DNA of 21,576 bases from an uncultured Carnobacterium sp. (GTDB taxonomy: Bacteria > Bacillota > Bacilli > Lactobacillales > Aerococcaceae). The notes beneath the pieces are model-generated. The model worked only from the letters and a program-made list of their open reading frames with translations. It was not told where the DNA came from and did not search any database. The stretch spans positions 1 to 21,576 of the forward strand of contig CAJPNA010000005.1 in assembly GCA_905371865.1 (NCBI GenBank), read 5' to 3'. Positions within the stretch are counted from its first letter, which is position 1. Each line of letters begins with the position of its first letter. The position numbers and the translations under genes were made by a program. Below, in pieces: positions 1-7,200 of this stretch.

Positions 1-11
1 AAGTAAAACAT
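1..11 (-). CDS. Start of a leftward gene cut off by the window edge (product unknown)
   Basis: Only the first three codons (Met-Phe-Tyr) and two bases of the next are inside the window. The call rests on the signals in front of it on the minus strand: a GGAGGTG ribosome-binding site five bases from the ATG, a complete promoter and a palindromic operator. Product cannot be named from three residues. The operator type would suit a copper, persulfide or rhodanese-type gene, but that is inference. Confidence 0.6.
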
Positions 12-23
12 AGGCACCTCCAA

Positions 24-44
24 ATATACCCTTATGGGGTATAT
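24..44. promoter_or_regulatory. CsoR/CstR-like palindromic operator
   Basis: ATATACCC and GGGTATAT form perfect 8-base arms around TTATG. The arrangement, an ATACCC half-site, a short spacer and GGGTAT, is that of operators bound by the CsoR/CstR family of copper or persulfide sensors (family knowledge). The site overlaps the -10 and transcription start of the leftward promoter, where a repressor would block transcription. No regulator gene is visible in the window. Confidence 0.55.
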
Positions 45-71
45 AAAACCATGAAGTAAATCTTTTGTCAA
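42..71 (-). promoter_or_regulatory. Sigma-A promoter of the leftward edge gene
   Basis: On the minus strand a consensus TTGACA -35 (66-71) is followed after 18 bases by TTTATA (42-47) as -10. TATATA two bases further on is an alternative -10. The ribosome-binding site and ATG follow about 25 bases downstream, so this is a compact, complete promoter. Confidence 0.7.
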
Positions 72-344
72 GCAAGTTGAATCGATCAGTATTGTTTCTT
101 TTTCAGTAAATCGTTTGATTCTTTTTCGGTATACAAGATGTCAACTTACAAACTAAAGAGAGAATTTTTTGTTGGTTGGTAGGTTAATGAATAGAACCTG
201 TCCTATTTATTCAACAACTATTTTCTAGAAAATTACCTTTTCTGAAAACAGACCCCATGCCCTGTTGTAAAATGAAGTGCAACACAAAAGACATGTTCAT
301 CTGATATACTAGAGTTGCGAAAAACAGTATAAAGGAAGATGAAT
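72..344. other. Intergenic stretch with the left edge of an IS30-type remnant
   Basis: No convincing ORF on either strand. From about 265 the sequence (AATGAAGTGCAACAC and after) resembles the left end of an IS30-family element, because it leads directly into the transposase fragment. TGATATACT at 302-310 looks like an extended -10 for that fragment. For 72-264 I see nothing recognisable. Confidence 0.35.
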
Positions 345-705
345 ATGTCTGCTAATTTTCCTACTACAAATCAATCCTACAAGCACTTATCTGAAAGAAA
401 TTGAAGCTTATTTAAGCGTAGGACTCAAACCTGCAGAGATTGCTCGTCGTCTGGGGAGAAATCACTCTACTATTATTCGTGAAATTAATCGTGGTTCCGT
501 AACACAAGTGAAACAAGTAAATGGACAGAAGGTCTATTACCAACACTATTATGCAGATGCTGCTCATAACCGTTATCATCATGCTAGAGAAGCCATCTAT
601 TATCTGAAATTAGATCGTGTATTGGACGATTTTCTGAGAGAATTTACAGAAGCAATAAGAGAGAAACCAAGGCTATATAGCGTGGATACCTTTCTTCACA
701 CTTAA
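345..705 (+). pseudogene. IS30-family transposase fragment, frameshifted and truncated
   Basis: Reading from ATG 345 gives an IS30-like N-terminus that hits a TGA at 402 after Ser-Glu-Arg-Asn. Shifting to the frame of 397 restores the expected continuation: Glu-Ile-Glu-Ala-Tyr, then the helix-turn-helix segment LKPAEIARRLGRNHSTIIRE, then a basic stretch. A 2-nt loss at about 397-399 explains the shift. The reading ends at 705 after SVDTFLHT, so the whole DDE catalytic core that should follow is missing. What remains is the DNA-binding N-terminal third of a transposase of about 310-330 residues. It cannot be active. Its right edge abuts the promoter of the following gene, which is intact, so the element probably decayed by deletion. 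Family assignment comes from remembered IS30 N-terminal features, not from a search. Confidence 0.75.
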
Positions 706-723
706 TATTCGTGAAAAAAGCTA

Positions 724-732
724 TGTTATAAT
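724..732 (+). promoter_or_regulatory. Extended -10 promoter of the first paralogue
   Basis: TGT followed by TATAAT forms an extended -10. The -35 region is poor (about 704-713), as is common with extended -10 promoters. The stretch from about 718 to the ATG is nearly the same as the region before the third paralogue at 3533-3589, so it was duplicated with the gene. Confidence 0.6.
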
Positions 733-768
733 TGAAGTATCAGCTATTAGCAAACGGGAGGAATATGA

Positions 769-2094
769 ATGGGATTCTTCGATTTTTTATTTGGAAAGAA
801 GGAAGAAAATACAACTGTTGTTTTTGGGGTAGAAGAGATACTCCCTAATCCAAACGACTCAGAAGACTTAGTCGTTATAGGACTCGTAAGAGGAACGATT
901 CACATTGGAGATGAAGTTATTATTACAAATTTAGGAAGTGATAATGATAAACCTGCAAAAGCTGTCATATCCGCACTTGAAGACGCGAATAAAGGTCAAG
1001 TGAAGAAGGCATCCGGCGACAATGTTGTGGTAACGATTAAAGATGGTAAAAAACACAACGTGTATAAAGGCACGGTCTTGCATTCCGAAGGGGTAAGCGA
1101 AGCTAAATTAAGAACTGCTTATCTTCAAGCTATTATTAATGCATTTTTATTTTGGCAAGATGGGGAATTAACGGATGAGGATCGTAGACGCTTTTCGATT
1201 GCGGACTTAATCGAAATATGGAGCCAATCTATCCGTTTTTGTGATGCTAATGCTGCACAGCATACACAAGGAACACATGCATACTATCTTGAAAAAATCA
1301 TTGTTTTAATGGAGCAGGTGCGCGTTAAATTATTAACACTGGATGAAATATATGTAGTTTATTCTGTAAAGACTGGCGAACCATGTCTATTTATGAGTGC
1401 GACAAGAAATCAAGATGGTAGTCTCGAGCCATCTGAACTAATGGTACGTTTAATTCCTGCAGCATATAAAGAGAAATTTACATATCCTGATGAGTTTGTA
1501 CTCCGTCGCATTGAAAACGGTCCTGATAAAGATGGAATCCTGAATTTCTTAAACGAAGTAATTTTCTTAAATGGAGCTGAAGTAATTCAGTTTGTTTCAG
1601 ATGAAACGTCAATTAATGCAAAAGCACTAATAAAATCCCCGGATGTTGAAGGAATGAGAGAGGTTGATAAACCGATAATGAATCCTGAGGTGGTTCGTTG
1701 TTTACTAATGATAGGCCAAATTAGCGATACTACTACATTAGGGAAGAGAGACCGAGATTTCTTATCGAATTTGTATTTAAACCGTTTGACGGAAGCCTTA
1801 AAAACAGCACGTTTTATTGTACCTATCAAAGTAGAAGGAGAATTACCAAAACCCAACGAAAATGGGGAAACTTCTTTTGCAGAAGATGTGAAGTATGAAT
1901 TGGCAATGAAAGAGCTAAAAGACAATAAGAAGGCTGTTCCAATTTTTACAGATTGGAAGAGATTCAATGAAGAGTACGGGGATGGGTGGAGAGGTCTCCT
2001 CCAACCGTTGGGAGGTCCATTAATTCCGCATCCCGTCCTTATTAACGGAACACTGTATTTCGAAGAGGGTAATAAAAACGAAGATAGTGAATGA
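769..2094 (+). CDS. EF-Tu domain II-like / SseB-like protein, paralogue 1
   Basis: A 441-residue soluble protein of unknown function. It begins with MGFFDFLFGKK, a hydrophobic-basic lead-in shared with the next two genes. Residues about 18-108 look like the beta-barrel domain II of translational GTPases: GLVRGTIHIGDEVIITNL and later GDNVVVTIKDG...YKGTVLHSE match the usual glycine and hydrophobic pattern. No G1-G5 GTPase motifs are present. The middle part (about 110-320) is unassigned and holds the block RRIENGPDKDGILNFL, shared with both paralogues. The last 100 residues (TARFIVPIK..., VPIFTDWKRF) resemble SseB-family domains. The start is chosen from GGGAGG eight bases upstream and from the paralogues. 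It is the most divergent of the three and lacks the HGYDQ motif of the others. It is co-transcribed with the next gene. Domain calls are by eye. Confidence 0.75.
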   Translation: MGFFDFLFGKKEENTTVVFGVEEILPNPNDSEDLVVIGLVRGTIHIGDEVIITNLGSDNDKPAKAVISALEDANKGQVKKASGDNVVVTIKDGKKHNVYKGTVLHSEGVSEAKLRTAYLQAIINAFLFWQDGELTDEDRRRFSIADLIEIWSQSIRFCDANAAQHTQGTHAYYLEKIIVLMEQVRVKLLTLDEIYVVYSVKTGEPCLFMSATRNQDGSLEPSELMVRLIPAAYKEKFTYPDEFVLRRIENGPDKDGILNFLNEVIFLNGAEVIQFVSDETSINAKALIKSPDVEGMREVDKPIMNPEVVRCLLMIGQISDTTTLGKRDRDFLSNLYLNRLTEALKTARFIVPIKVEGELPKPNENGETSFAEDVKYELAMKELKDNKKAVPIFTDWKRFNEEYGDGWRGLLQPLGGPLIPHPVLINGTLYFEEGNKNEDSE

Positions 2095-2114
2095 TTAGGA
2101 GTAGGAGAAGAGAA

Positions 2115-3464
2115 ATGGGATTATTCGATTTTTTATTTGGAAAGAAGAAAGAAGCAGAATCAGAAGCAGAATCAAGCTGTATTCTTGGAGTAATTAATGT
2201 AATTGGTGTTGATGACAACGCTACAGACTTAATTATTGAGGGCTTTGTTCAAGGAACCCTCAAAGTAGGGGACGAACTTGTTGTTACAAAGATAAGTTGT
2301 TTATCCAAAACGCCTGTAAAAACCGTCATTTCATCCATTTATGTTTATGAAGAGGAGGTTCAAGAAACCTCAGAAATAGTGGTGAAGGTAAAAGTCAAAG
2401 ATGGGAATAAACTTGGGATTTATAAAGGTACCATGTTGCATTCGGAAAACGTGACAGATACTCAGGTTTACCATGCTTATCGTTTTACAATGGATATCGC
2501 TTTTGTAAAGCAACAAGATGGAATACTCACTGAGGAGGATCGTGAAAAATTAGCCGCTTCAGATATTTCGGAGATTTGGAGTTTATATTGGAAGGCCCAT
2601 CTTGAAGAATTTGAAAGGGTAAAAGAAATAGAACTGAAGGTGGATCAGAGAAGACGAGATTTCTTTAATTTGATTCGAGAAAAACTATTTTTATTAGATG
2701 ACATTTATGTAATATACTCACCAATAACGAACGAACCTCATTTGTTTGCTACTGCATTATTAGATGGAAATAAGGGGATAACTGTTTCACATTCACGGGT
2801 TTATCTGGTTCCAAGCTCATACATGCATTACCGTAAAGATCTTTATAGGAATGATAAGAGAGCTGAATTTAAACGGATTGAAAACGGACCTGAAAAAGAT
2901 GGGATTCGTAATTTTCTAAGAGATTTATTTATATATGATGGAGTAGAAGCGATTCAATATTTCACAGAAGATACGTTTATTTTTGCAAAAGAATTAATGG
3001 ACCTTCCAAATTATGAAGGGGTAGATGAAGCAGAAATCCCTGTAACGAATCCAGAATTAATGAAGTTTTTGCATCTATCAAGTCAATCGAACGGAATAGA
3101 AGATAAAGAACAAAAACAGATCGGTAACGCATATTTTTATATCTTTGCCAGATTTACAAAGACCGCAAAATTTATTGCGCCAATACGACTTCATGGGTAT
3201 GACCAACTTCTTGAAGATAACCCGCAAACGGACACAGAACCTAATATTCCTTTTAATTTAGCGATACAACAAGGGAAAACAAAAGAGAAGGCAGTTCAAG
3301 TGTATACGGACTGGAAGAGACTCCGTAAACACTTTGGTGAAGAGTATAAAGGGTTAGTTGTAACGCTTGATGAATTGATAAAAGATTATGATGTTGTTAT
3401 TAATCCTGGAGAATATCCGATAGCTGAATTGATGACAGAAGAATTCTTTAATGCAGTAGATTAA
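2115..3464 (+). CDS. EF-Tu domain II-like / SseB-like protein, paralogue 2
   Basis: A 449-residue paralogue of the preceding gene. An upstream in-frame ATG at 2091 overlaps the previous stop, but the start at 2115 is preferred: GGAG lies seven bases before it and it gives the MGLFDFLFGKKK beginning shared by all three. The first 110 residues again look like an EF-Tu domain II barrel (GFVQGTLKVGDELVVTKI, YKGTMLHSEN). A run of Glu-rich residues follows the lead-in. Middle: LFLLDDIYVIYSP and FKRIENGPEKDGIRNFLRDL. C-terminus: SseB-like, with AKFIAPIRLHGYDQLLEDN and VYTDWKRLRKHFG. It is much closer to the third gene than to the first. No signal peptide or membrane segment is visible. It sits in an operon with gene 1 and ends at a hairpin terminator. 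Function unknown; SseB-like domains occur in cytosolic proteins of poorly defined role. Confidence 0.75.
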   Translation: MGLFDFLFGKKKEAESEAESSCILGVINVIGVDDNATDLIIEGFVQGTLKVGDELVVTKISCLSKTPVKTVISSIYVYEEEVQETSEIVVKVKVKDGNKLGIYKGTMLHSENVTDTQVYHAYRFTMDIAFVKQQDGILTEEDREKLAASDISEIWSLYWKAHLEEFERVKEIELKVDQRRRDFFNLIREKLFLLDDIYVIYSPITNEPHLFATALLDGNKGITVSHSRVYLVPSSYMHYRKDLYRNDKRAEFKRIENGPEKDGIRNFLRDLFIYDGVEAIQYFTEDTFIFAKELMDLPNYEGVDEAEIPVTNPELMKFLHLSSQSNGIEDKEQKQIGNAYFYIFARFTKTAKFIAPIRLHGYDQLLEDNPQTDTEPNIPFNLAIQQGKTKEKAVQVYTDWKRLRKHFGEEYKGLVVTLDELIKDYDVVINPGEYPIAELMTEEFFNAVD

Positions 3465-3473
3465 ATAGTTATA

Positions 3474-3502
3474 AGAAAAGCAACTCCTTGAGTTGCTTTT
3501 CT
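3474..3502 (+). terminator. Intrinsic terminator after paralogue 2 (duplicated)
   Basis: A 13-bp perfect stem, AGAAAAGCAACTC pairing with GAGTTGCTTTTCT around CTT. The 3' arm carries the TTTT run. The same sequence recurs after the third paralogue at 4939-4967. The A-rich left arm means it could also stop transcription from the other side. Confidence 0.8.
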
Positions 3503-3538
3503 CTGGTTTAGTGGTTTATATATTCTCGAAATAAGCTA

Positions 3539-3547
3539 TGATATAAT
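3539..3547 (+). promoter_or_regulatory. Extended -10 promoter of paralogue 3
   Basis: TGA followed by TATAAT forms an extended -10, with no good -35. The AAGCTATG context and the AGTATCAGCTATT that follows are shared with the promoter of paralogue 1. This copy carries a short internal duplication (AAGTATC repeated). The third gene therefore has its own promoter behind the terminator at 3474-3502. Confidence 0.6.
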
Positions 3548-3589
3548 TTAAGTATCAAGTATCAGCTATTGGAAAACGGAGGAATATGA

Positions 3590-4939
3590 ATGGGATTATT
3601 CGATTTTTTATTTGGAAAGAAGAAACAGGATCCGAGTTTTACTCTTGGTGTTGTTAATTTTTTTAAGGGAGAAGATAATCCTTCAGACTTAATGGTAGTG
3701 GGCTTTGTTAAAGGAACTATCAAAGTTGGGGACGAAATTGTTGTTACAAAGATGAGTTGTGTAACGGAAACTCCTGTGAAAACAAGTGTATTATCACTCG
3801 AGGTTCCTGAAGGCGAGGTTCAAGAAGCTTCAAACACAATGGTGATGGCAAGAGTCCAAGATGGGGCTAAACTTGATATTTATAAGGGAACGGTGTTGCA
3901 TTCGGAAAATGCTCCGGATGAACAACTATATAATGCTTATATTGCTGCGCTGGGAATCGCTTTTGTGAATGAACAAGAGGGCAAACTTACTAAAGAGGAT
4001 TGTGAAAAATTAACTGCTTCAGATATTTCGGAGATTTGGCAATTATATTATAGAGTGCATGCTGAAGAGGCTAAACGATTTGAAGCCAAACAGGTACTAT
4101 TAAATTATAAAAGACGAGAACTCTATAAATTGATTCGAGAAAAACTGTTTTTAGTAGATGATATTTATGTAGTGTATTCAGTAGAAACAGATGAGCCTTA
4201 TTTGTTTTCTCATGCATCAGAAGATGAGAAGGGCTCACTTTCTGTTACAATGCCAATGGCTCAATTGATTCCAAGCTCATACATGCATTACTGTAAAGAG
4301 ATTTATAAGAAAGATGAGATATTTGATTTTAAACGCATTGAGAATGGGCCTGATAAAGAAGGGATCCGTAATTTCATAAGAGACTTATTTATCTATGATG
4401 GAATACGTGGAATTCAATATTGTGGTGAAAAAACAACGATTCTTGCGGAACAACTAGTGGATCTTCCGCGGTATAAAGGGATGGATGAAATAGAAATACC
4501 TGTAACGAATCCTAATGTAATCAAGTGGTTATATTTGGCACGTCAATTGGGTAAACTGAATACTAAAGATAAAAAGACACTTAGCCAAGTCTATTTATAT
4601 CAGTTTTATGAAGCTTTAAAAACAGCAAAATTTATTGCGCCAATGCGACTTCATGGGTATGACCAATTTCTTGAAGATAACCCGCAAACGGACACTGAAC
4701 CCAATATTCCTTTTGATTTAGCAATGCAACCAGGAAAAACGAAAGAGCGGACACTCAAAGTGTATACGGACTGGAAAAGACTTCGTAAGCACTATGGAGA
4801 AGATTGTAAAGCATTAATTGTGACGCTTGATGAACAATTAGCGTTTCATGATGTCGTTATTAATCCGGGAGACCATCCGATGGCAGCTGCTACGATTACG
4901 GAAGAATTGTATAATGAAGTGAAGAAGAAAACAGTATGA
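3590..4939 (+). CDS. EF-Tu domain II-like / SseB-like protein, paralogue 3
   Basis: A 449-residue third copy of the family. Order of parts: MGLFDFLFGKKK lead-in, EF-Tu domain II-like barrel at about 15-110 (GFVKGTIKVGDEIVVTKM, YKGTVLHSEN), an unassigned helical middle with LFLVDDIYVVYSVETDEP and FKRIENGPDKEGIRNFIRDL, and an SseB-like C-terminus with AKFIAPMRLHGYDQFLEDN and VYTDWKRLRKHYG. Long runs are identical to paralogue 2, also at DNA level near the 3' end, so the duplication is fairly recent. No GTPase motifs, no signal peptide, no membrane helices. The start is supported by GGAGG about eight bases upstream and by the paralogues. It is a single-gene unit with its own promoter and terminator, both copies of signals elsewhere in the cluster. 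Function unknown. Confidence 0.75.
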   Translation: MGLFDFLFGKKKQDPSFTLGVVNFFKGEDNPSDLMVVGFVKGTIKVGDEIVVTKMSCVTETPVKTSVLSLEVPEGEVQEASNTMVMARVQDGAKLDIYKGTVLHSENAPDEQLYNAYIAALGIAFVNEQEGKLTKEDCEKLTASDISEIWQLYYRVHAEEAKRFEAKQVLLNYKRRELYKLIREKLFLVDDIYVVYSVETDEPYLFSHASEDEKGSLSVTMPMAQLIPSSYMHYCKEIYKKDEIFDFKRIENGPDKEGIRNFIRDLFIYDGIRGIQYCGEKTTILAEQLVDLPRYKGMDEIEIPVTNPNVIKWLYLARQLGKLNTKDKKTLSQVYLYQFYEALKTAKFIAPMRLHGYDQFLEDNPQTDTEPNIPFDLAMQPGKTKERTLKVYTDWKRLRKHYGEDCKALIVTLDEQLAFHDVVINPGDHPMAAATITEELYNEVKKKTV

Positions 4940-4967
4940 GAAAAGCAACTCCTTGAGTTGCTTTTCT
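4939..4967 (+). terminator. Intrinsic terminator after paralogue 3 (duplicate copy)
   Basis: Base-for-base copy of the terminator at 3474-3502, including flanking CTGGTT. It starts on the last base of the stop codon of paralogue 3. Confidence 0.8.
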
Positions 4968-5082
4968 CTGGTTAGAAGTCTCTTTAAGTGTATAAAAGAA
5001 GTCCTTTTTCAGTAACAAACTAAAACAATTCGGAGAATGATAAAAATTTTTTCAAAAACGTTAGAATTTCTTAACTTTATAG

Positions 5083-5111
5083 TTGCTTTTTAAAAAGAAA
5101 AGCGCTATTAT
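5083..5111 (+). promoter_or_regulatory. Orphan promoter in front of an ORF-less transcript
   Basis: TTGCTT (5083-5088), 17 bases, then TATTAT (5106-5111), giving a start near 5118. No ORF follows. A strong terminator comes about 50 bases later. The upstream stretch from 4968 to 5082 holds nothing I recognise. Confidence 0.5.
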
Positions 5112-5117
5112 ACTTGT

Positions 5118-5211
5118 ATCTCTTGCTCTGTAATTTATTTTGCACGGCAATTGATGTTCGACTAACGTTAACTTTCGCAGTGATTTCACCGAAGGCTAGC
5201 GTTTTTTTTTT
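5118..5211 (+). ncRNA. Candidate small RNA of about 95 nt upstream of queG
   Basis: The region between the promoter at 5083-5111 and the terminator at 5164-5211 has no reading frame and is followed by a separate promoter for queG. It would give a short stand-alone transcript whose 3' half is the terminator stem. It contains a small TTGC-ACG-GCAA hairpin. It does not match the SRP RNA, 6S RNA, tracrRNA or preQ1 riboswitch motifs I know. It could also be a leader whose terminator regulates queG, but the independent queG promoter argues against that being its only role. Confidence 0.4.
5164..5211 (+). terminator. Strong intrinsic terminator
   Basis: AACGTTAACTTTCG...GTG pairs with CACCGAAGGCTAGCGTT (two G-U pairs, one mismatch, a 2-nt bulge) around ATTT, followed by ten T. 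It ends the candidate small RNA. Confidence 0.75.
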
Positions 5212-5227
5212 GTAAAATTAGGAAACT

Positions 5228-5255
5228 TTGTGAAAAAAGAGAAGTATAGTACAAT
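5228..5255 (+). promoter_or_regulatory. queG-trmL promoter
   Basis: TTGTGA (5228-5233), a 16-base spacer, and TACAAT (5250-5255), about 30 bases before the queG start. Confidence 0.55.
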
Positions 5256-5284
5256 AGTTAGGAAGAATGGAGAGGAGGATTTAG

Positions 5285-6493
5285 ATGGATACAGCAGTTT
5301 TAAAACAGAAGATTATTGCTAAAAGCAAAGAGCTGGGCATTGATAAGATTGGTTTTGCTTCTGCCGAGCCATTTACGCACTTAGAAGAGAGCATGCGTCG
5401 CTCCAAAGAACTCGGTCATACGACAGGGTTCGAGCATCCAGTGTTAGAAGAGCGTATTTATCCTGAGAAAATCTTCGATACTCCAAAAACGATTATTTCC
5501 ATTGCGCTGGCATATCCAACACTTCCAAAAAATAAGCCGGAACGTGTGAAGGGAGAGCGTCGTGGGGCTTTTGCACGGGCTTCGTGGGGAGAGGATTATC
5601 ACTTTATTCTTTCAAGGCGCATGGAAGCATTAATCAATTACATTAAAGAAGAAGTTCAAGACGATGATTCCCGCTTTAAGCCAATGGTCGACACGGGTGA
5701 ATTAATCGATGTTCGTGTAGCAGAGCGTGCAGGAATTGGTTTTGTCGGCAAAAACGGGCTTTTAATCACTAAGGAATTTGGCTCATATGTCTACTTAGGT
5801 GAGCTGATTACGAATATCGAGTTTCCAACCGATGAAATGGTGGACTACGGATGCGGCGATTGTACGCGCTGTGTGGATTTCTGTCCAACAGGTGCTCTGC
5901 TTGGCGACGGACGTATGAATGCTATGCGCTGCTTGTCGTATCAGACGCAGACGAAAGGCTTCATGCCGCAAGAATTTCGTAAAAAAATTGGGCATGTGAT
6001 TTACGGCTGTGATATTTGCCAGCAAGTGTGTCCGTATAATAAGGGAAAAGATTTCCATTTGCACCCAGAGATGGAACCATCTGTTGAAGAGACACATCCA
6101 CTCTTAAAGCCGCTTGTGACGATATCGAACAAAGAGTTTAAGGAACGTTTTGGACAAATGGCGGGATCGTGGCGTGGAAAGAAACCGTTGCAGAGAAATG
6201 CGATTATCGCCTTAGCGAATTACCGCGATAAATCAGCAGTTCCGCTCTTACTTCGCGTTATGAAAGAAGATATGCGCCCTGTGATGAAGGGGACCGCTGC
6301 TTGGGCGGTGGCAGAAATCGTGAACGAATCGAACCAAGAAATGATTGATTATTTTAATGAGCAAAAAGAAGCCGCAGTGAAAAAGAGAGACTCTCTGGAA
6401 AATCCAACGAAAGAAGATATCGAGTTAATCGAAGAATTAGAAAAAGCAATTGTAGTCTTACAAGAAAAATGTAGAGAAGAGGCAAACAAATGA
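5285..6493 (+). CDS. queG: Epoxyqueuosine reductase QueG
   Basis: Cytosolic cobalamin-dependent iron-sulfur enzyme that reduces epoxyqueuosine to queuosine at position 34 of tRNAs for His, Tyr, Asp and Asn, the last step of queuosine synthesis. The 402-residue protein has both ferredoxin-like cluster motifs: Cys190-x2-Cys193-x2-Cys196-x3-Cys200-Pro and Cys242-x2-Cys245-x3-Cys249-Pro. Asp136 in MVDTGEL lies where the family has its catalytic acid, and GFVGKNGLL (152-160) is a family signature. The C-terminal part after about 290 carries HEAT-like helices (LQRNAIIALANYRDKSAVPLL), as in the longer Firmicutes form. AGGAGG stands six bases before the ATG. The stop overlaps the start of trmL (ATGA), so the two tRNA wobble-modification genes are translationally coupled. 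Confidence 0.95.
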   Translation: MDTAVLKQKIIAKSKELGIDKIGFASAEPFTHLEESMRRSKELGHTTGFEHPVLEERIYPEKIFDTPKTIISIALAYPTLPKNKPERVKGERRGAFARASWGEDYHFILSRRMEALINYIKEEVQDDDSRFKPMVDTGELIDVRVAERAGIGFVGKNGLLITKEFGSYVYLGELITNIEFPTDEMVDYGCGDCTRCVDFCPTGALLGDGRMNAMRCLSYQTQTKGFMPQEFRKKIGHVIYGCDICQQVCPYNKGKDFHLHPEMEPSVEETHPLLKPLVTISNKEFKERFGQMAGSWRGKKPLQRNAIIALANYRDKSAVPLLLRVMKEDMRPVMKGTAAWAVAEIVNESNQEMIDYFNEQKEAAVKKRDSLENPTKEDIELIEELEKAIVVLQEKCREEANK

Positions 6494-6999
6494 CGGTGAA
6501 TCATATCGTATTATTTGAACCACAAATACCGGCCAATACAGGAAATATTGCAAGAACCTGTGCGGCGACGAATTCGCCACTGCACCTAATTGAACCGCTT
6601 GGATTCTCAACGGATGATAAGCATTTAAAGCGCGCGGGGCTCGATTATTGGCATGATGTTGATATTACGTATCATAAATCCCTCGAAGCGTTCCTCGACT
6701 ATTTAGGCGAACGTCCATTATATTTAATTACAAAATTCGCCAACCATACGTATGATGAGGTGGATTTAGCTCATGACGAAGAGCAATTTTTCATGTTCGG
6801 GAAAGAGACAACAGGCCTTCCTGAAGAATTCATGCGCGAAAACGAGGAGAAATGCTTACGTCTTCCGATGAACGATACACATGTGAGGTCATTGAATTTA
6901 TCGAATACGGCAGCAATTGTCGTGTACGAAGCGCTTCGTCAGCAATGTTTTGCAGGGCTTGAACTCGTGCACACGTATGACCATGATAAATTAAAGTAG
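6490..6999 (+). CDS. trmL: tRNA (cytidine/uridine-34-2'-O)-methyltransferase TrmL
   Basis: SPOUT-class methyltransferase that puts a 2'-O-methyl group on the wobble nucleotide of certain leucine tRNAs, using S-adenosylmethionine. The 169-residue length is normal for this minimal, single-domain family. Characteristic segments: IVLFEPQIPANTGNIARTC near the N-terminus, FGKETTGLPEE in the middle, and RSLNLSNTAAIVVYEALRQ at the end, which together form the trefoil-knot cofactor site. It overlaps queG by four bases, so both products of this operon act on anticodon position 34. Confidence 0.93.
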   Translation: MTVNHIVLFEPQIPANTGNIARTCAATNSPLHLIEPLGFSTDDKHLKRAGLDYWHDVDITYHKSLEAFLDYLGERPLYLITKFANHTYDEVDLAHDEEQFFMFGKETTGLPEEFMRENEEKCLRLPMNDTHVRSLNLSNTAAIVVYEALRQQCFAGLELVHTYDHDKLK

Positions 7000-7007
7000 G
7001 TGAGTCA

Positions 7008-7163
7008 ATGGATCAGTCCTTATATTTATGTATTGTTTACGCCATTTGTGCCATTGCCTTTGTGATTTTGGCGGTGGTTTCAAAACCACTGTATGCAATC
7101 TGTGCGGTATTATTCGCCATCTCGTCAGTGGTGCAAGGTGTCCGCTATTTTAAAAAGAAGTAA
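7008..7163 (+). CDS. Small membrane protein, two predicted helices
   Basis: A 51-residue ORF eight bases after the trmL stop, with AGGTGAG as ribosome-binding site. It is almost wholly hydrophobic: residues about 4-24 (LYLCIVYAICAIAFVILAVV) and 27-44 (PLYAICAVLFAISSVV) look like two membrane helices joined by a Ser-Lys turn, with a basic tail, VRYFKKK, that should stay in the cytoplasm. Probably co-transcribed with queG-trmL. No family recognised. It ends immediately before the argS promoter. Confidence 0.65.
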   Translation: MDQSLYLCIVYAICAIAFVILAVVSKPLYAICAVLFAISSVVQGVRYFKKK

Positions 7164-7165
7164 AA

Positions 7166-7194
7166 TTGCAAATTCGTACTGATTATGGTACAGT
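7166..7194 (+). promoter_or_regulatory. argS promoter
   Basis: TTGCAA (7166-7171), 17 bases, then TACAGT (7189-7194), preceded by TGG as an extended -10 feature. It begins just after the small membrane protein stop and leads into the T-box leader. Confidence 0.6.
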
Positions 7195-7200
7195 GGATGA

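Noticed and set aside
2091..2114. Start of paralogue 2 at the ATG overlapping the previous stop
   Set aside because: It would add MIRSRRRE, absent from both paralogues. ATG 2115 has a better-placed GGAG and restores the shared N-terminus.
5118..5211. preQ1 (queuosine) riboswitch controlling queG
   Set aside because: No recognisable preQ1-I or preQ1-II core or pseudoknot sequence, and queG has its own promoter after the terminator.
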